From NCBI GenBank assembly GCA_947095535.1, contig OX352772.1, positions 217,588,948 to 217,652,947 of the forward strand: a stretch of 64,000 nucleotides of DNA, given 5' to 3'. Source of the stretch: Poecilobothrus nobilitatus. Taxonomy: Eukaryota > Arthropoda > Insecta > Diptera > Dolichopodidae. Below the pieces are notes generated by a model, which had not been told where the DNA came from, did no database searches, and saw nothing but the letters and a program-made list of their open reading frames with translations. Shown one piece after another: positions 1-10,139 of the stretch. The translations under genes and the position numbers were made by a program. Numbering within the stretch: position 1 is the stretch's first letter; every line of letters begins with the position of its first letter.

Positions 1-676
1 TTAAGGTTAGATAGATGAAATTTTTCAAAAAAAATGTAAAGAAGCATTAAAACAAGTAAAGGGTACTGTTTTGGTTGAAGACACATGTTTACGGGAGGAC
101 TGTACAAAATGCTCGAAGGCTGGGAAGGAAAATCAGCTCAAGCTGCTTGTACTTTAGCATATTGTGAAGGTGAAATTTATAATTGTTAATTTTTATGATT
201 GAAATAAAATTTGTTATTACAATATATTTTCCTTTTTTTAATTAAAAATTCGAAAAATAAAATAGGTAATAAATATACGTTTGGCGGCATCTAGTGATTT
301 TAAAGTTAAACTGTTTAGTGACATCTATTGGCCTTTTAGATGAAGTAGTTTATTGAAACTAGGAGCACTTCCAGCGATGGCGGCGGTAGCATCTATTATT
401 ACTATATTGTATTATATATGTAGGTAAATGTATAAATAATAATATTCCACATTCAGCTACCCTTCGCTAATCGCACGAGCCAACGCAGGAAGTTAAGTTC
501 CAACAAATTTGTTTTATCAAAAATTTAGATAAATCAAACAAATGTCACATATTTCACCGATTGTCAAAAATAGCACCAATATGGTATTTTTTGTTACTAA
601 TTTGTTTTTGTTACCTCTATTATAAAATTTTTTAAATTGTCAAAAGTCATATGTTATAGTCAGTTTTGAATCGAAT

Positions 677-1319
677 GGGCCTTTCCACACGGGTAGTGTC
701 CTCTTTCGTCATTTTTTACTTTTACCTTCGTTTCATACCCTCTTGCCTATAAACTAAATTTGTGGTGGGGATTTTTAGGAGTAATTTTTTAAACCAAAAT
801 TTTAGAGTTTAAAAATTTAGTCCACTAACACAAACAAAAACTCAAATAAAAATTTTTATGAGGGTCAAAAAAATTTTATGTGTACATACGTTTCATTCTC
901 GTTTGGAAAATTAAAGAAAAGAGTTTTTGAAACGGTCGCAGCAAATTTTTAAAAAAGTAAAGTGATTTTTGATCTTTCACTTGATGAAATTATTAAAATA
1001 TATTCTATTGACAAAAAGAAATTATGTGCACAGTACAGATTTTATTCTATTTCTAGGTACATACATATATAATATATATTATTTAAAAATTACAGGCAAA
1101 AAAATCTTATGTTACTTAAATACAAAAAAAAATTTATTTGTTTTATGCGTGCTTTTTTTTTATATTTATTATCTACCTCTCGCAACAAATTTTGTTTTAA
1201 AATGAAATATTTACACACACATATAAAAGTAACGACTATCGAGAGGAACAGTGTGGAAATAAAAAAAAGAGGAAAGTAGTCACGAAACGAAAGAGGACAC
1301 TACTCGTCTGGAAAGGCCA
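677..1319. mobile_element. 643-bp TIR element, AAT-flanked, unit 1 only
   Basis: Both ends carry an inverted repeat of about 30 bp. The left reads GGGCCTTTCCACACGGGTAG and the right, reverse-complemented, TGGCCTTTCCAGACGAGTAG; both continue into TGTCCTCTTTCGT. AAT occurs immediately outside both ends. The corresponding empty site (TCGAATAGCAATTAAGG) is intact in units 3 (near 13,078) and 4 (near 17,640). The interior is AT-rich; its only frame, 969-1205, is low complexity and probably not coding. It is a non-autonomous DNA transposon. The short TIR and 3-bp duplication fit PIF/Harbinger-like elements, but superfamily is not certain. Confidence 0.8.
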
Positions 1320-1330
1320 AATAGCAATTA

Positions 1331-1891
1331 AGGTGATGGCCCAATGTTTACTTTCCTTCCTTTACTTCCATCGAAAACTTTGACGGCTGAAATGAATTAC
1401 ATTATTTCCTGTGGTACTTGGCCAAATATACAAAGTATTCAAAGTATGTTAGCAAAAGAAGCAAAGTACCGATTTGACGACTTTTCAATTCCGTACTTTG
1501 CGTTGAAACTTTGACATGTGATATTTGAATTTTTTACATAAACAATAAAAAAATTTGAATAGGTTGGAAAAATTCTAAATAGTTGAGAATAGGTGGAAAT
1601 TTCGTACAATCCATGAATTTGACGATTGCTATAAATGTCCCGAACCCACAATCTTCTTCTATTTGCTACTGATTACAAACATTTGTACGTTTCATATAAA
1701 ATGATTACTATATATAATTTCTAAAATTTTGTTTATATCCATTCCAGAAAAAATAAATTCAACAAAAGTCAAAGCAAATAATGCAAAGTAATCATTGGGC
1801 CAGTATTTACTTTGTTAAGTTTGCTTCGTTTTGATACTTTGAAAAAGTATTCAAATTAAAGGAAGCAAAGTAAGCATTGGGCCCATCACCT
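1331..1891. mobile_element. MITE1 (Harbinger-like), unit 1 copy
   Basis: The 561-bp element has ends AGGTGATGG-CCCAATG and, reverse-complemented, AGGTGATGGGCCCAATG, continuing with CTTTCCTTCCTTTA-like matches. TTA lies directly outside both ends (1328-1330 and 1892-1894). TIR plus TTA/TAA duplication is the hallmark of PIF/Harbinger MITEs. No transposase frame is present; the 70-codon minus frame inside is not convincing. Confidence 0.8.
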
Positions 1892-1894
1892 TTA

Positions 1895-2357
1895 GAGCCG
1901 TATGTTTGCATACGTATAATTTTTCGCTGATAATACCAGATCAGTCTCAAATCTCAATAGCATTTGAGAGACTTACAGGTTTAAACTTGAAATCGTATGT
2001 TGACACTGAGATAAAATTGAACGAAAAACTAGTACCAAAATATATTGAAGGCACATCCACCCACAAGTACAATAATCATAAAATTACCCATTTTATGATT
2101 TTTGTACTACATAGTGTTTTTTAATATGTTATTAATATAAATAACATAGTTAGGTACAATTATAAATATAGTTAGGTATATAGTAATAAATATAATTAGG
2201 CATATTTTATATATTCAAATATAAATATACATACATACAATATTAATTAGAATAAAACTTCAGCGGTATTACTACCACTTACTTGTGGTCTCAGATGTGA
2301 ACACAAAGTTGATAACAGTCATTCACACAAGTTAATACTTATGTGAACATACGGTCC
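1895..2357. mobile_element. MITE2, TIR element flanked by TA, unit 1 copy
   Basis: The left end is GAGCCGTATGTTTGCATACG. The right end, reverse-complemented, is GGACCGTATGTTCACATAAG (GGGCC in other copies). TA lies immediately outside each end (1893-1894, 2358-2359). The inverted repeat is about 25-28 bp with a few mismatches. The interior holds no convincing gene. Its left flank is the TTA that is also MITE1's right duplication, so the two elements abut. A Tc1/mariner-type TA duplication is the simplest reading; a Harbinger TWA site is an alternative. Confidence 0.65.
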
Positions 2358-2463
2358 TAAATGTTTAATGTGTTTTGTTTTGTGAACATTTCTTATTACA
2401 AAATTCAAATAAGATTGTAAGATTCCAATAAGATTATAAAGTGCATAAAAAAAAATAATAAGG

Positions 2464-2876
2464 GTGCAAAATTTTGCACCGTAGCATATTTCAATTTTTT
2501 GACAGTTAAAGTACACAATTTGTTGTTGTTTTCATGTATAAAAAAGTGCAAAATTTTGCAAGACTATGCAAGACCTTAAACTCTATTGCACATTTGTGCA
2601 AGACCATTGCAAAGTTTTTTTATATATTTTTGTAAGCGTTATATTAGATAAAAATTTAAAAAATGCCGAAAAAAAGTGGGAAAAAAATTATTTCTGATTA
2701 TTTATTTAGTCAAGGATATGAAGATATACAAATATCTGAAGTTTTTGGTAAATATATTAAATTTTTATGTAAACAAAACAAGCACATCAGCGATACTTGC
2801 CAGTTCAATAAAATTCATGCTAGGGGTGTTCACGAGTTGGGGCAAATATGTGCTATGGCGCAAAAAAAATTTGCAC
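2464..2876. mobile_element. 413-bp TIR element with zinc-finger-like remnant, unit 1
   Basis: The left end GTGCAAAATTTTGCACCGTA and the right end, reverse-complemented, GTGCAAATTTTTTTTGCGCC with downstream ATAGCA, form imperfect inverted repeats. TGCAAGAC recurs three times near the left end, like subterminal transposase sites. A frame starting at 2663 resembles, by eye, the N-terminal zinc-finger part of hAT-type transposases (GKYIKFLC, NKHIS, then two His), but this is weak. Target duplication was not found. It is present only in units 1 and 4, replacing a different middle segment in units 2, 3 and 5. Confidence 0.5.
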
Positions 2877-2899
2877 TTTGCAAAAATACTGCACCATAA
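2663..2899 (+). pseudogene. Possible hAT-type N-terminal zinc-finger remnant
   Basis: The 78-codon frame begins MPKKSGKKIISDYLF and contains a Cys, the segment NKHIS and spaced histidines, loosely like BED or CGBP1-type fingers at the start of hAT transposases. The reading frame runs past the element's right TIR. The paralogue in unit 4 has a stop in it. I regard it as a remnant, not a functional gene; similarity is by eye only. Confidence 0.3.
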
Positions 2900-4047
2900 T
2901 GAAAGAGAACAAATTTTGTATGTTTTATTAATATAAATTTAAAATAATAATTAGTATCAGATAACTAATCAACAGTCCTGTAAAATAACTAAAAACAAAA
3001 AAAAAAATGTAATCGAAAATTTTCTAAAAAAATAAAAATAAACAAAGGCCAAAAAATAAAGAATGCTTAAATCTAAGTCATTATTTGTTTACTATTTTTT
3101 CCTCTTTTTTACCTACAAAAATCAAAATCAAGTATCAGAAATATCAATATCAACAGTTAGTCTACTTCTAGACTTCTAGTTCTAGTTGTACATATTACAT
3201 AATATTATTCTTATTTTTTTGCTATCAATTATCATCATTCATCAATCGGCAACCATCACCATTCACCCACCTAACCAATCACCAATAAATCGCAATCGGA
3301 GAGAAAAATGAATTCATACATATAAATTATAATAATATTTACAAAGAACAACAAATATCAAAAAGAATAAAAAAAAAAGAAATAAAAAATGCTTAAAATT
3401 TTAAAACTATGTATGAGACATTGTTTTTATTTTCTCTTTGCTTGATACAAAAATCAAACTGAATATGAATCAATATTCAACATAAATCCACTAAAAATGA
3501 GATGTTCAAACTCATTATTTAACTCAAATTGAAAGTCAACGAAAATTTCAAACAAAATGCAATGACTTTGAATGGCTCATTTTTCTTTCGATATGAAGAT
3601 GGAAGAGAATTTTTTTTATGTATGTAAATAATGTATGACAAACAAAACAAAAAACTGAAGAGAATTTTATGCTTGACAAAAATAGTTTAAAATTTAAATA
3701 CTTTTTATAGGTACAAAAACAACATGAATGTAAATTTTAATGTATCTATTTTAATTATTATGTCAATTGTTGTTCGTTTCGTACGTATAGTACGTTATTG
3801 TATGTATTCTGAATCCAATCATGTTGGCTTAGTTGAATTATATTGAATAGGTAATACATACATTAGTATGTAATTATTTTTAACTGAATATTTTTTTAAT
3901 TGAGTTTTAGTAAAAGTTGTTGCAGTTTTTAATTTTTAGTGGATTTATTTTTTACGGAAGCACTCATTCCGTTCAATATATGAAGCCTTCGGTTTTATTT
4001 ATATAATCGGTTTGTTTTACGTTTTTAATATTTTTAAATTTTTAAAT

Positions 4048-4140
4048 ATGGTACGTATTAAGTTCTGTGTTCCTTTTTGTAGCGATAAGTTAAATAAAAG
4101 ATATAGATTTCAATATCTAAATAATATAATAGCTAACTAA
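4048..4140 (+). pseudogene. THAP-like start codon region, unit 1
   Basis: An ATG follows a TATA-like stretch (TTTATATAATCGG about 45 bp upstream) and opens MVRIKFCVPFCSDKLNK, which matches the first Cys pair (C-X3-C) of a THAP zinc finger. The frame ends after 30 codons at the array junction. THAP fingers head the transposases of P-like elements, so this is probably the 5' end of a long-lost P-like gene carried by the repeat. Confidence 0.5.
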
Positions 4141-4158
4141 GCATTGGGCCCATCACCT
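4138..4158. mobile_element. MITE1 right-end stub, unit 2
   Basis: Only the terminal ~21 bp of MITE1 (TAAGCATTGGGCCCATCACC plus T) remain, followed by the usual TTA and MITE2. The left side is fused to the THAP-like start region of unit 1, marking a recombination breakpoint. Confidence 0.8.
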
Positions 4159-4227
4159 TTAGAGCCGTATGTTTGCATACGTATAATTTTTCGCGGATAA
4201 TACCAGATCAGTCTCAAATCTTAATAG

Positions 4228-4235
4228 CATTTAAG
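4228..4235. repeat. Left 8-bp target duplication of P-like element
   Basis: CATTTAAG here is identical to 8758-8765 and occurs once in the empty sites of the paralogous MITE2 copies. Confidence 0.92.
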
Positions 4236-4263
4236 CATAGATATAATAGTTCTTTAGATTGGC

Positions 4264-4273
4264 TATATAAAAG
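4264..4273 (+). promoter_or_regulatory. TATA box of P-like transposase gene
   Basis: TATATAAAAG lies about 28 bp inside the left terminus and about 300 bp upstream of the ATG at 4569. This placement resembles the terminal promoter of P elements. The exact start of transcription is not visible. Confidence 0.45.
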
Positions 4274-4568
4274 AAAAATTCAGTCAATTTTGAGTTGTTT
4301 ATTGATGTTTATTGATGCTTTTTTTTGTGTAAATTTAAATTTAGTTTCCCCTGGAAACAGTGCCCGCTAAAAATGGAAATTTTGTGCCAAAATTCTTTGA
4401 ACTAAAATTTTTTATAAGTAGTTCTTAAATGTAGTGAAATAAAAATAAAACAAGTGTTAAAAAATGAAAAAGAAGTAATAGTGTTTAAATAAAAAAAGTG
4501 TTAAAAAATTAAACTAAAAATTTATTATAAAATATTATACAAGTAAATATAAAATAAAACTAAAAAAC

Positions 4569-5524
4569 ATGTACAATTCTCGTCAATCTTGTTGTGTAAA
4601 GGGATGTTTAAATACATATTATAAATGTAAGAACATCTCTTTTCACAAGTTTCCGAACGACGAGGAATTAAAAAATAAGTGGATTTTTCATATTAAATAT
4701 TTAAATAAACAAAGTGAAGTGAATCCAGATAGATCCTGTGTTTGTAGCGAACATTTCAGTGAGGAATGTCTGTTAAAGCCATTCAGCTTTAGTACGACAA
4801 AATTAAAAGAAAAATCCATTCCTTCAAGATTTCCACATTTAGATTCATCTGAAACGTAAGTACAAAAAATTTCTAAAAATACATATAGGCATCACGCTAG
4901 TTATGAAAATTTGCATGATTATAAAATTAATTTTCCCTTTTAATTTCAAAATATAGTTCTCAACTTGAAATTTTATGTGATGAAGTTCAAGTGAATCTAA
5001 GTAGATTTGAGGATGAAGATTTAAAGAATAATGTAGTTGTAGAATCTAATTTTAGTTTAAGTAGTAATTTAAATAATGTATCTGCACAAACCAGCAAAAA
5101 TCTTAATTTAGTAACTACGAATTTAGAATCGCCTGAAAAAGTTATTAGTAAAGTTATTAGCACGGCTAAATTAAAATTGAATGTTCATAAATTAAAAAAA
5201 AAATTATTTGCCAAAAAATTAAAAGTTAAGAAATTACAGAATAATAAATTTTACTCGAAAAAAAAAATTGCATCGTTAAAAAATATTATTTTTGATCTGA
5301 AAAAACGGTGTTTAATATCAGAAAATGCACATGATATATTACAATCGACAATAGAATCAGATGACACAGAAAAAATGCTGGAAGCAATAAAAACTGGAAA
5401 ACATGGTACACCTGTTTTACGATCTTTTGCAATAACATTACATTTTTATTCTCCTAGGGCATATAATTATTTAAGAACAGCATTTAAAAATAAATTACCA
5501 TCTCCAAGGACATTAAGACAATGA
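4569..5524 (+). pseudogene. P-like transposase, THAP and leucine-zipper exons
   Basis: Exon 1 (4569-4855) encodes a THAP DNA-binding finger: C-X4-C near residues 8-13, a conserved F-HKFP block, then CSEHF. An intron with GTAAGT donor and ATAG acceptor (4856-4956) restores the frame into exon 2. Exon 2 encodes a Lys/Leu-rich coiled coil (KLKLNVHKLKKKLFAKKLK) like the P leucine zipper. The frame ends at TGA (5522-5524), where the family normally has Trp in LRQW, so the spliced product would be about 284 residues with no catalytic domain. In P-element biology, THAP-zipper truncations can act as repressors; that role here is only inference. Confidence 0.8.
4856..4956 (+). other. Predicted intron in P-like transposase
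   Basis: The 101-nt phase-2 intron has donor GTAAGT and acceptor TTTCAAAATATAG. Splicing joins GAA-AC to T-TCT and continues the same protein frame into the zipper exon, whereas reading through gives an immediate TAA. Confidence 0.75.
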
Positions 5525-7389
5525 TATTCGTCTATTGATGGCGAGCCGGAATTTTCTGAAGAAGCTTTAAATGCTATAAAAATGAAAACCCGAGAAAAAA
5601 AATTTACTGTTGCTTACTGATGGATGAAATGTCTATAAGAAAACATGTGCAGTATGATAAAATTAAAAAAAAATTTATAGGAAGAGTTGACTGTAATTTC
5701 AAAAGACAATTAGATGATTCTTTCCCTATAGCAACTGAAGTTTTTGTTTTGATGATTAACGCAATAAACGATAGATGGAAAATTCCTATTGGATACTTTG
5801 CAGTTAATGGATTGAACGGTTCAGAAAAGGCAAATATAATAAAAGAAGCCTTAATTTTTTTAAAAGATGCAAATATTGAAATAATTAATCTAACTTTTGA
5901 TGGTCCACCCAGCAATATAGCAATGGCTGCAGAATGGGAGCTTATTTAAAACCCGAGAATATGAAACCGTTCTTTTTAAATCCGCTAACTAATAAAAAAA
6001 TATTTATATTACTTGATATTGCTCATATGCTTAAGTTGATCAGAAATACATTAGCTACTAAAGAATTAATGTACAATAAAAATGGTGATAAAATAAAATG
6101 GAAATTTATAGAAAATTTGTATGATTTGCAAACCACAGAAGGAATACATTTGGCTAATAAAATAACCCAAAAGCATATCGAATGGCAAAATCAGAAAATG
6201 AAAGTAAAACTAGCTGCACAAACATTTAGTAAAAGTGTAGCAGATGCGTTACAATATTTATCGGAAACACAGCATAAATCATTTATTGAATGTAAAGCTA
6301 CAATAGAATTTATTAGGATATTAAATGATTTATTTGATATTTTTAATTCAAAAACAAAATTCGGAAAAGGATATAAAAACGCTATAGGGGAAAGAAATAA
6401 AGAAGATTACTTTAATTTTTTTAAAAACGTCCGACATTATTTAATGAATTTAAGAACAATTGCTGATATTCAAGAGCGAAAATAATAGATTTGCGAGTAA
6501 AAACAGGATTTTTAGGTTTTATCTTGGCTACTCACACTTTCCAACAAATGTACAAAGAATATTTTGAAACAAATGTTGATTTACACTATATTTGTACCCT
6601 TAAATTTAGTCAAGACCATTTGGAAACTTTTTTTTCAGCTATAAGAAGTCGTGGATACTGGAACAATAATCCTACAGTAGCGCAATTTATGTCAGCTTAC
6701 AAAAGGCTTTTAATTAAAAATCAAATCAAATCTTCAGCAGAAGCAAATTGTTTGGAACAAATGGATATTAAAATATTAACGGTCTCATCCAGAAGAACAT
6801 TGGACAAAATTAATTCAAATTCATTTTCTCTAAATGTCATGGATGAAGACAATTTAAATGAAGAAATATGTATAGATGACATACCTTTACAAGCAATTAG
6901 TCCTGTCATCGACACTGCAGTAATATATATTGCTGGATGGATTCAAAGAAAAATTTTACAAAAAATAATTTGTTCTTCTTGCATTGAAACTATCCTTGAT
7001 GGAGAAAAAGAAGAATCAAGATTAATAGATTTGAAAAATTTTGGTGGATTAATTAAACCGTCTAAGAATATCGTTAATATTTGTAGAATAACAGAAAAAT
7101 ATTTATCAATTTTCACAATTGAAAATAGGATAAATGAAAACATTTTTGGATGAAATTGATTAATGTTATATTAAGAAACATTCCAAATACAATATTTAAC
7201 GATATGGATGATCATATAATAGAGTGTGACGTTCTGGAAAATCATAGATATTTTTTAATAAAATTTATAGCAGAAAATTATTTAAACGTTAAACTTTTTC
7301 ATTTGGCAAAATTAAAAACACAACTTTTAAATCAATCTAAATTTAGTAGACAAAAATTGAATAAATTAATATCATTTGCTGGTTTGTAA
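5525..7389 (+). pseudogene. P-like transposase, catalytic region (broken)
   Basis: The RNase H-like and GTP-insertion parts are recognisable across frames. After the TGA, SSIDGEPEF is in the same frame. A shift in an A8 run (about 5595-5603) leads to LLMDEMSIRK (first catalytic Asp, frame 5620-5949), then LTFDGPPSN (second Asp). A one-base loss near 5930 shifts to the frame with LLDIAHMLKLIRNTL (5934-6485). A further shift near 6480 leads to DHLETFFSAIRSRG (6491-7153). Another near 7150 leads to the last 79 codons, ending at 7389. Total coding length, about 860 codons, resembles full-length P transposases. The copy is inactive. Some breaks could in theory be introns, but no matching splice sites were seen. 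Confidence 0.85.
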
Positions 7390-8756
7390 AATACCTAAAT
7401 TATCTTTTTAATTATTTTTTTATATTTGAATATTTCATATTTTTCACTTTTTGTAAATAATTTTAATATTTTTCATAATTCTTTGTAAATAAACACAACA
7501 TATTATCATCTTATGCATTTTCTATTATGTACCTAACATACTACATATTATGTATATTAACTTTTCATGCATTTTATTTTTGTCCTGTTAATTACTTTTT
7601 GTGAACTGAATTAAAACTTTATTATTTTATGCTTGTTATTTATTTTTTGTTAAATGTTGAATTTTGTATTATTTTATGCATGTTATTTGTTATACTGAAT
7701 TTTCAATTATTTTTGTTTTTTGTTATTGTATTACCTTTGTTTAAATATTTATTTTTTCTGTAAAGTGGAATAGGCCTCCTGGGGAACCACTTAAAAAAAA
7801 CGCACCTTTTTCTTTACCCCATGGGTGGTGTGGGAAAAAGAAAATTTATTTTGCAATAACATTAATATTTTATTTTATATTTTATCACTTTAATACAGCT
7901 CGTGCTCATCGTTTGAGAATTATTCTACTGATAGGTGTTTATGGATCACCATTATATGAAATATGCCATTATATTCTTTGGCCACCGAGTTTGTTTAGGT
8001 GTATTATCCGAACATATACATATAGTTGTACATATATTTGGAAAGGTATATTATTCGTACATATGATCCTAAAATTAAAAATATGGTTCATAAAAAATAA
8101 ATATAGCCAAATATATTAGTAATTTTAAATGCATATTTGCGTACCTAGTTGTTTGTTGTAATAGTAATTGATACTCTTGATTCTTAGTATCAATAAGATC
8201 TCATGAAATCTAATTATTCAATTCACGTTCTAGAAAATCTGACTCCTTATATCTTTTAAATTTTTATTTTCTTTTTGTAATTTTGAATTTTTCTAAATCT
8301 TGAATACTTGCTTATTGTCGTTCCAGTGACTAAAAATATGAAGTTTGTATAAATTAAAAAAGAAAATAATATTCAAATAATATATGTACCTTGGACAAAG
8401 TTTTCCAATCGATAAATACGATACTATAAATTTTTTCTGTAATTCTTTATTTTGAAATTTGCTTGCTTGCTATTTATTCTTGTCTATTCTCTTCAAATTT
8501 AGAATTTAAATATTATAAATCTGCATGATAATACACATATCCAATATCTATGTAGAAACTCATGAGAAACTGTACTGCGATTTTATAATAATTTTAATGA
8601 AATTTTATGATTCAAAAACAGCTGACATCCAACTTACGTCAAATGAACGACATTACTTGGATGTCGTATGTTATATTTTTGACTGAAATTTCGTGTATAG
8701 GAAAATACATTAGAGTGAAAGAGAAAGTGCCAATCTAAAGTACTTAATATATCTAT
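7390..8756. other. 3' noncoding part of P-like element
   Basis: The stretch is AT-rich with no credible gene. TTATTTTATGC(T/A)TGTTAT recurs near 7620-7685. A perfect 9-bp inverted repeat GACATCCAA / TTGGATGTC (8624-8632, 8657-8665) lies about 100 bp from the right terminus, where P elements carry internal transposase or host-factor sites. Confidence 0.5.
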
Positions 8757-8757
8757 G

Positions 8758-8765
8758 CATTTAAG
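8758..8765. repeat. Right 8-bp target duplication of P-like element
   Basis: CATTTAAG, identical to 4228-4235. Perfect identity suggests insertion is not ancient, although the gene inside is already broken. Confidence 0.92.
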
Positions 8766-10053
8766 AGACTTACAGGTTTACACTTGAAATCGTATGTTGA
8801 CACTGAGATAAAATTGAACGAAAAACTAGTACCAAAATATAATGAAGACACATCCACCCACACGTACAAAAATCATAAAATCACCCATTTTATGATTTTT
8901 GTACTACATAGTGTTTTTTAATATATTATTAATATAAATAACATGGTTAGGTACATTTATAAATATAGTTAGGTATATAGTAATAAATATAATTAGGCAT
9001 ATTTTATATATTCAAATATAAATATACATACAAACAATATCAATTAGAACAAAACTTCAGCGGTATTACGACCGGTTATTTGTGGTCTCAGATGTGAACA
9101 CAAAGTTGATAACGGTCATTCACACAAGCTAATAATTATGTGAACATACGGCCCTAAATGTTTAATGTGTTTTGTTTTATGAACATTTTTTATGTTACAA
9201 AATTCAAATAAGATTGTAAGATTCCAATAAGATTATAAAGTGTATAAAAGAAAATAATATAATAATACGAAATCAAAATCAAAAAAATAAGGATAATAAT
9301 GGCTTCGAAGTAACTGGAGCTACATATATCTATGTATATTCAGCAACGAAGCGTGACTTTTTTAGAGACGGAAGCACACTAAGTTATGATCTTTTTTTCA
9401 TAGGGTTTTTATTTTATTTGCGACAACTCACAATCATTTTTACATATTTTGTTTACTTTAACATTTTGTTTTTCTTCGAAATCTCTTGAAGATAGTAATC
9501 TTTCGTTCTAAAAATAATTTTTCTTCTATTACATAGTTGCAAGAATCCATCTCGAGTATCTAAGATTGGTATGCATAAAATTAATATAATAAAATTAATA
9601 TGAACTTGTTTATTTTGAATTTTACCAATATTAAAGTTAAAACAAAACTGTTAGTTACCTAAATATTGCAATATTTTAAGTAATCTTAAACGAAAATAGT
9701 TTAAAATTTAAATACTTTTTATAGATACAAAAACATGTATGTAAATTTTAATGTATCTATTTTAATTATTATGTCAATTGTTGTTCGTTTCGTACGTATA
9801 GTACGTTATTGTATGTATTCAGAATCCAATCATGTTGGCTTAGTTGTATTATATTGAATAGGTTATACATACATTAGTATGTAATTATTTTTAACTAAAT
9901 AAATTTTTTTAAGTGAGTTTTAGTAAAAGTTGTTGCAGTTTTTAGTGGATTTATTTTGTTACGGAAGCACTCATTCCGTTCAATATATGAAGCCTTCGGT
10001 TTTATTTATATAATCGGTTTGTTTTACGTTTTTAATTTTTAAAATTTTTAAAC

Positions 10054-10122
10054 ATGGTACGTATTAAGTTCTGTGTTCCTTTTTGTAGCAATAAGTTAAA
10101 TAAAAGATATAGATTTCAATAA
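10054..10122 (+). pseudogene. THAP-like start codon region, unit 2
   Basis: The same MVRIKFCVPFCS opening is present with Asn in place of Asp after the second Cys. The frame stops at codon 23 (TAA). Confidence 0.45.
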
Positions 10123-10139
10123 CTAAACTCCTACTTACA

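Larger units (their letters stand above)
1..4137 (+). repeat. Array unit 1 (5' partial, 3' truncated)
   Basis: It begins inside segment A and ends at a breakpoint near 4138, where the THAP-like start region is joined directly to the right end of MITE1. The later blocks seen in unit 2 (CGATAAA spacer, SINE, 10.1-12.3 kb) are absent. It contains a unit-specific 643-bp TIR element (677-1319), MITE1 (1331-1891), MITE2 (1895-2357) and a 413-bp TIR element with a zinc-finger-like remnant (2464-2876). It closely matches unit 4 through most of its length, including a translated 65-codon frame at 2319-2516 that is identical at 18,645-18,842. Confidence 0.85.
4236..8757 (+). mobile_element. Complete P-like DNA transposon (4,522 bp)
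   Basis: The element starts CATAGATATAATAGTTC and ends, reverse-complemented, CATAGATATATTAAGTAC; both then read CTTTAGATTGGC. That gives a terminal inverted repeat of roughly 30 bp, as in P elements. A perfect 8-bp direct duplication, CATTTAAG, lies outside each end (4228-4235, 8758-8765). The uninterrupted target is visible in units 3 and 5. P transposition is known to make 8-bp duplications, and the internal gene is a THAP-P transposase. A TATATAAAAG box (4264-4273) lies just inside the left end. The coding part ends at 7389, leaving an unusually long 1.37-kb 3' region. The transposase is broken, so the copy is non-autonomous. Confidence 0.92.
4162..9154. mobile_element. MITE2, unit 2 copy, split by P-like element
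   Basis: The left part (4162-4235) and right part (8758-9154) together reconstitute a MITE2 of the usual length once the P-like insertion and one copy of its 8-bp duplication are removed. This is a clear nested insertion and orders the events: MITE2 first, then the P-like element. Confidence 0.75.

Noticed and set aside
1439..1651. 70-residue minus frame inside MITE1 (also at 17,766-17,978)
   Set aside because: It is conserved only because the two MITE copies are nearly identical; copies in units 3 and 5 disrupt it.
5604..5915. 103-residue minus frame
   Set aside because: Antisense shadow of the P-like catalytic region.
6480..6491. An intron explaining the P-like frame change here
   Set aside because: No GT donor and AG acceptor pair with a branch or pyrimidine tract was found that joins the frames; small indels are simpler.
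7913..8119. 68-residue membrane-like protein in the P-like element 3' region
   Set aside because: Composition is that of A/T-rich noncoding DNA; no homologous motif, no conserved start context.
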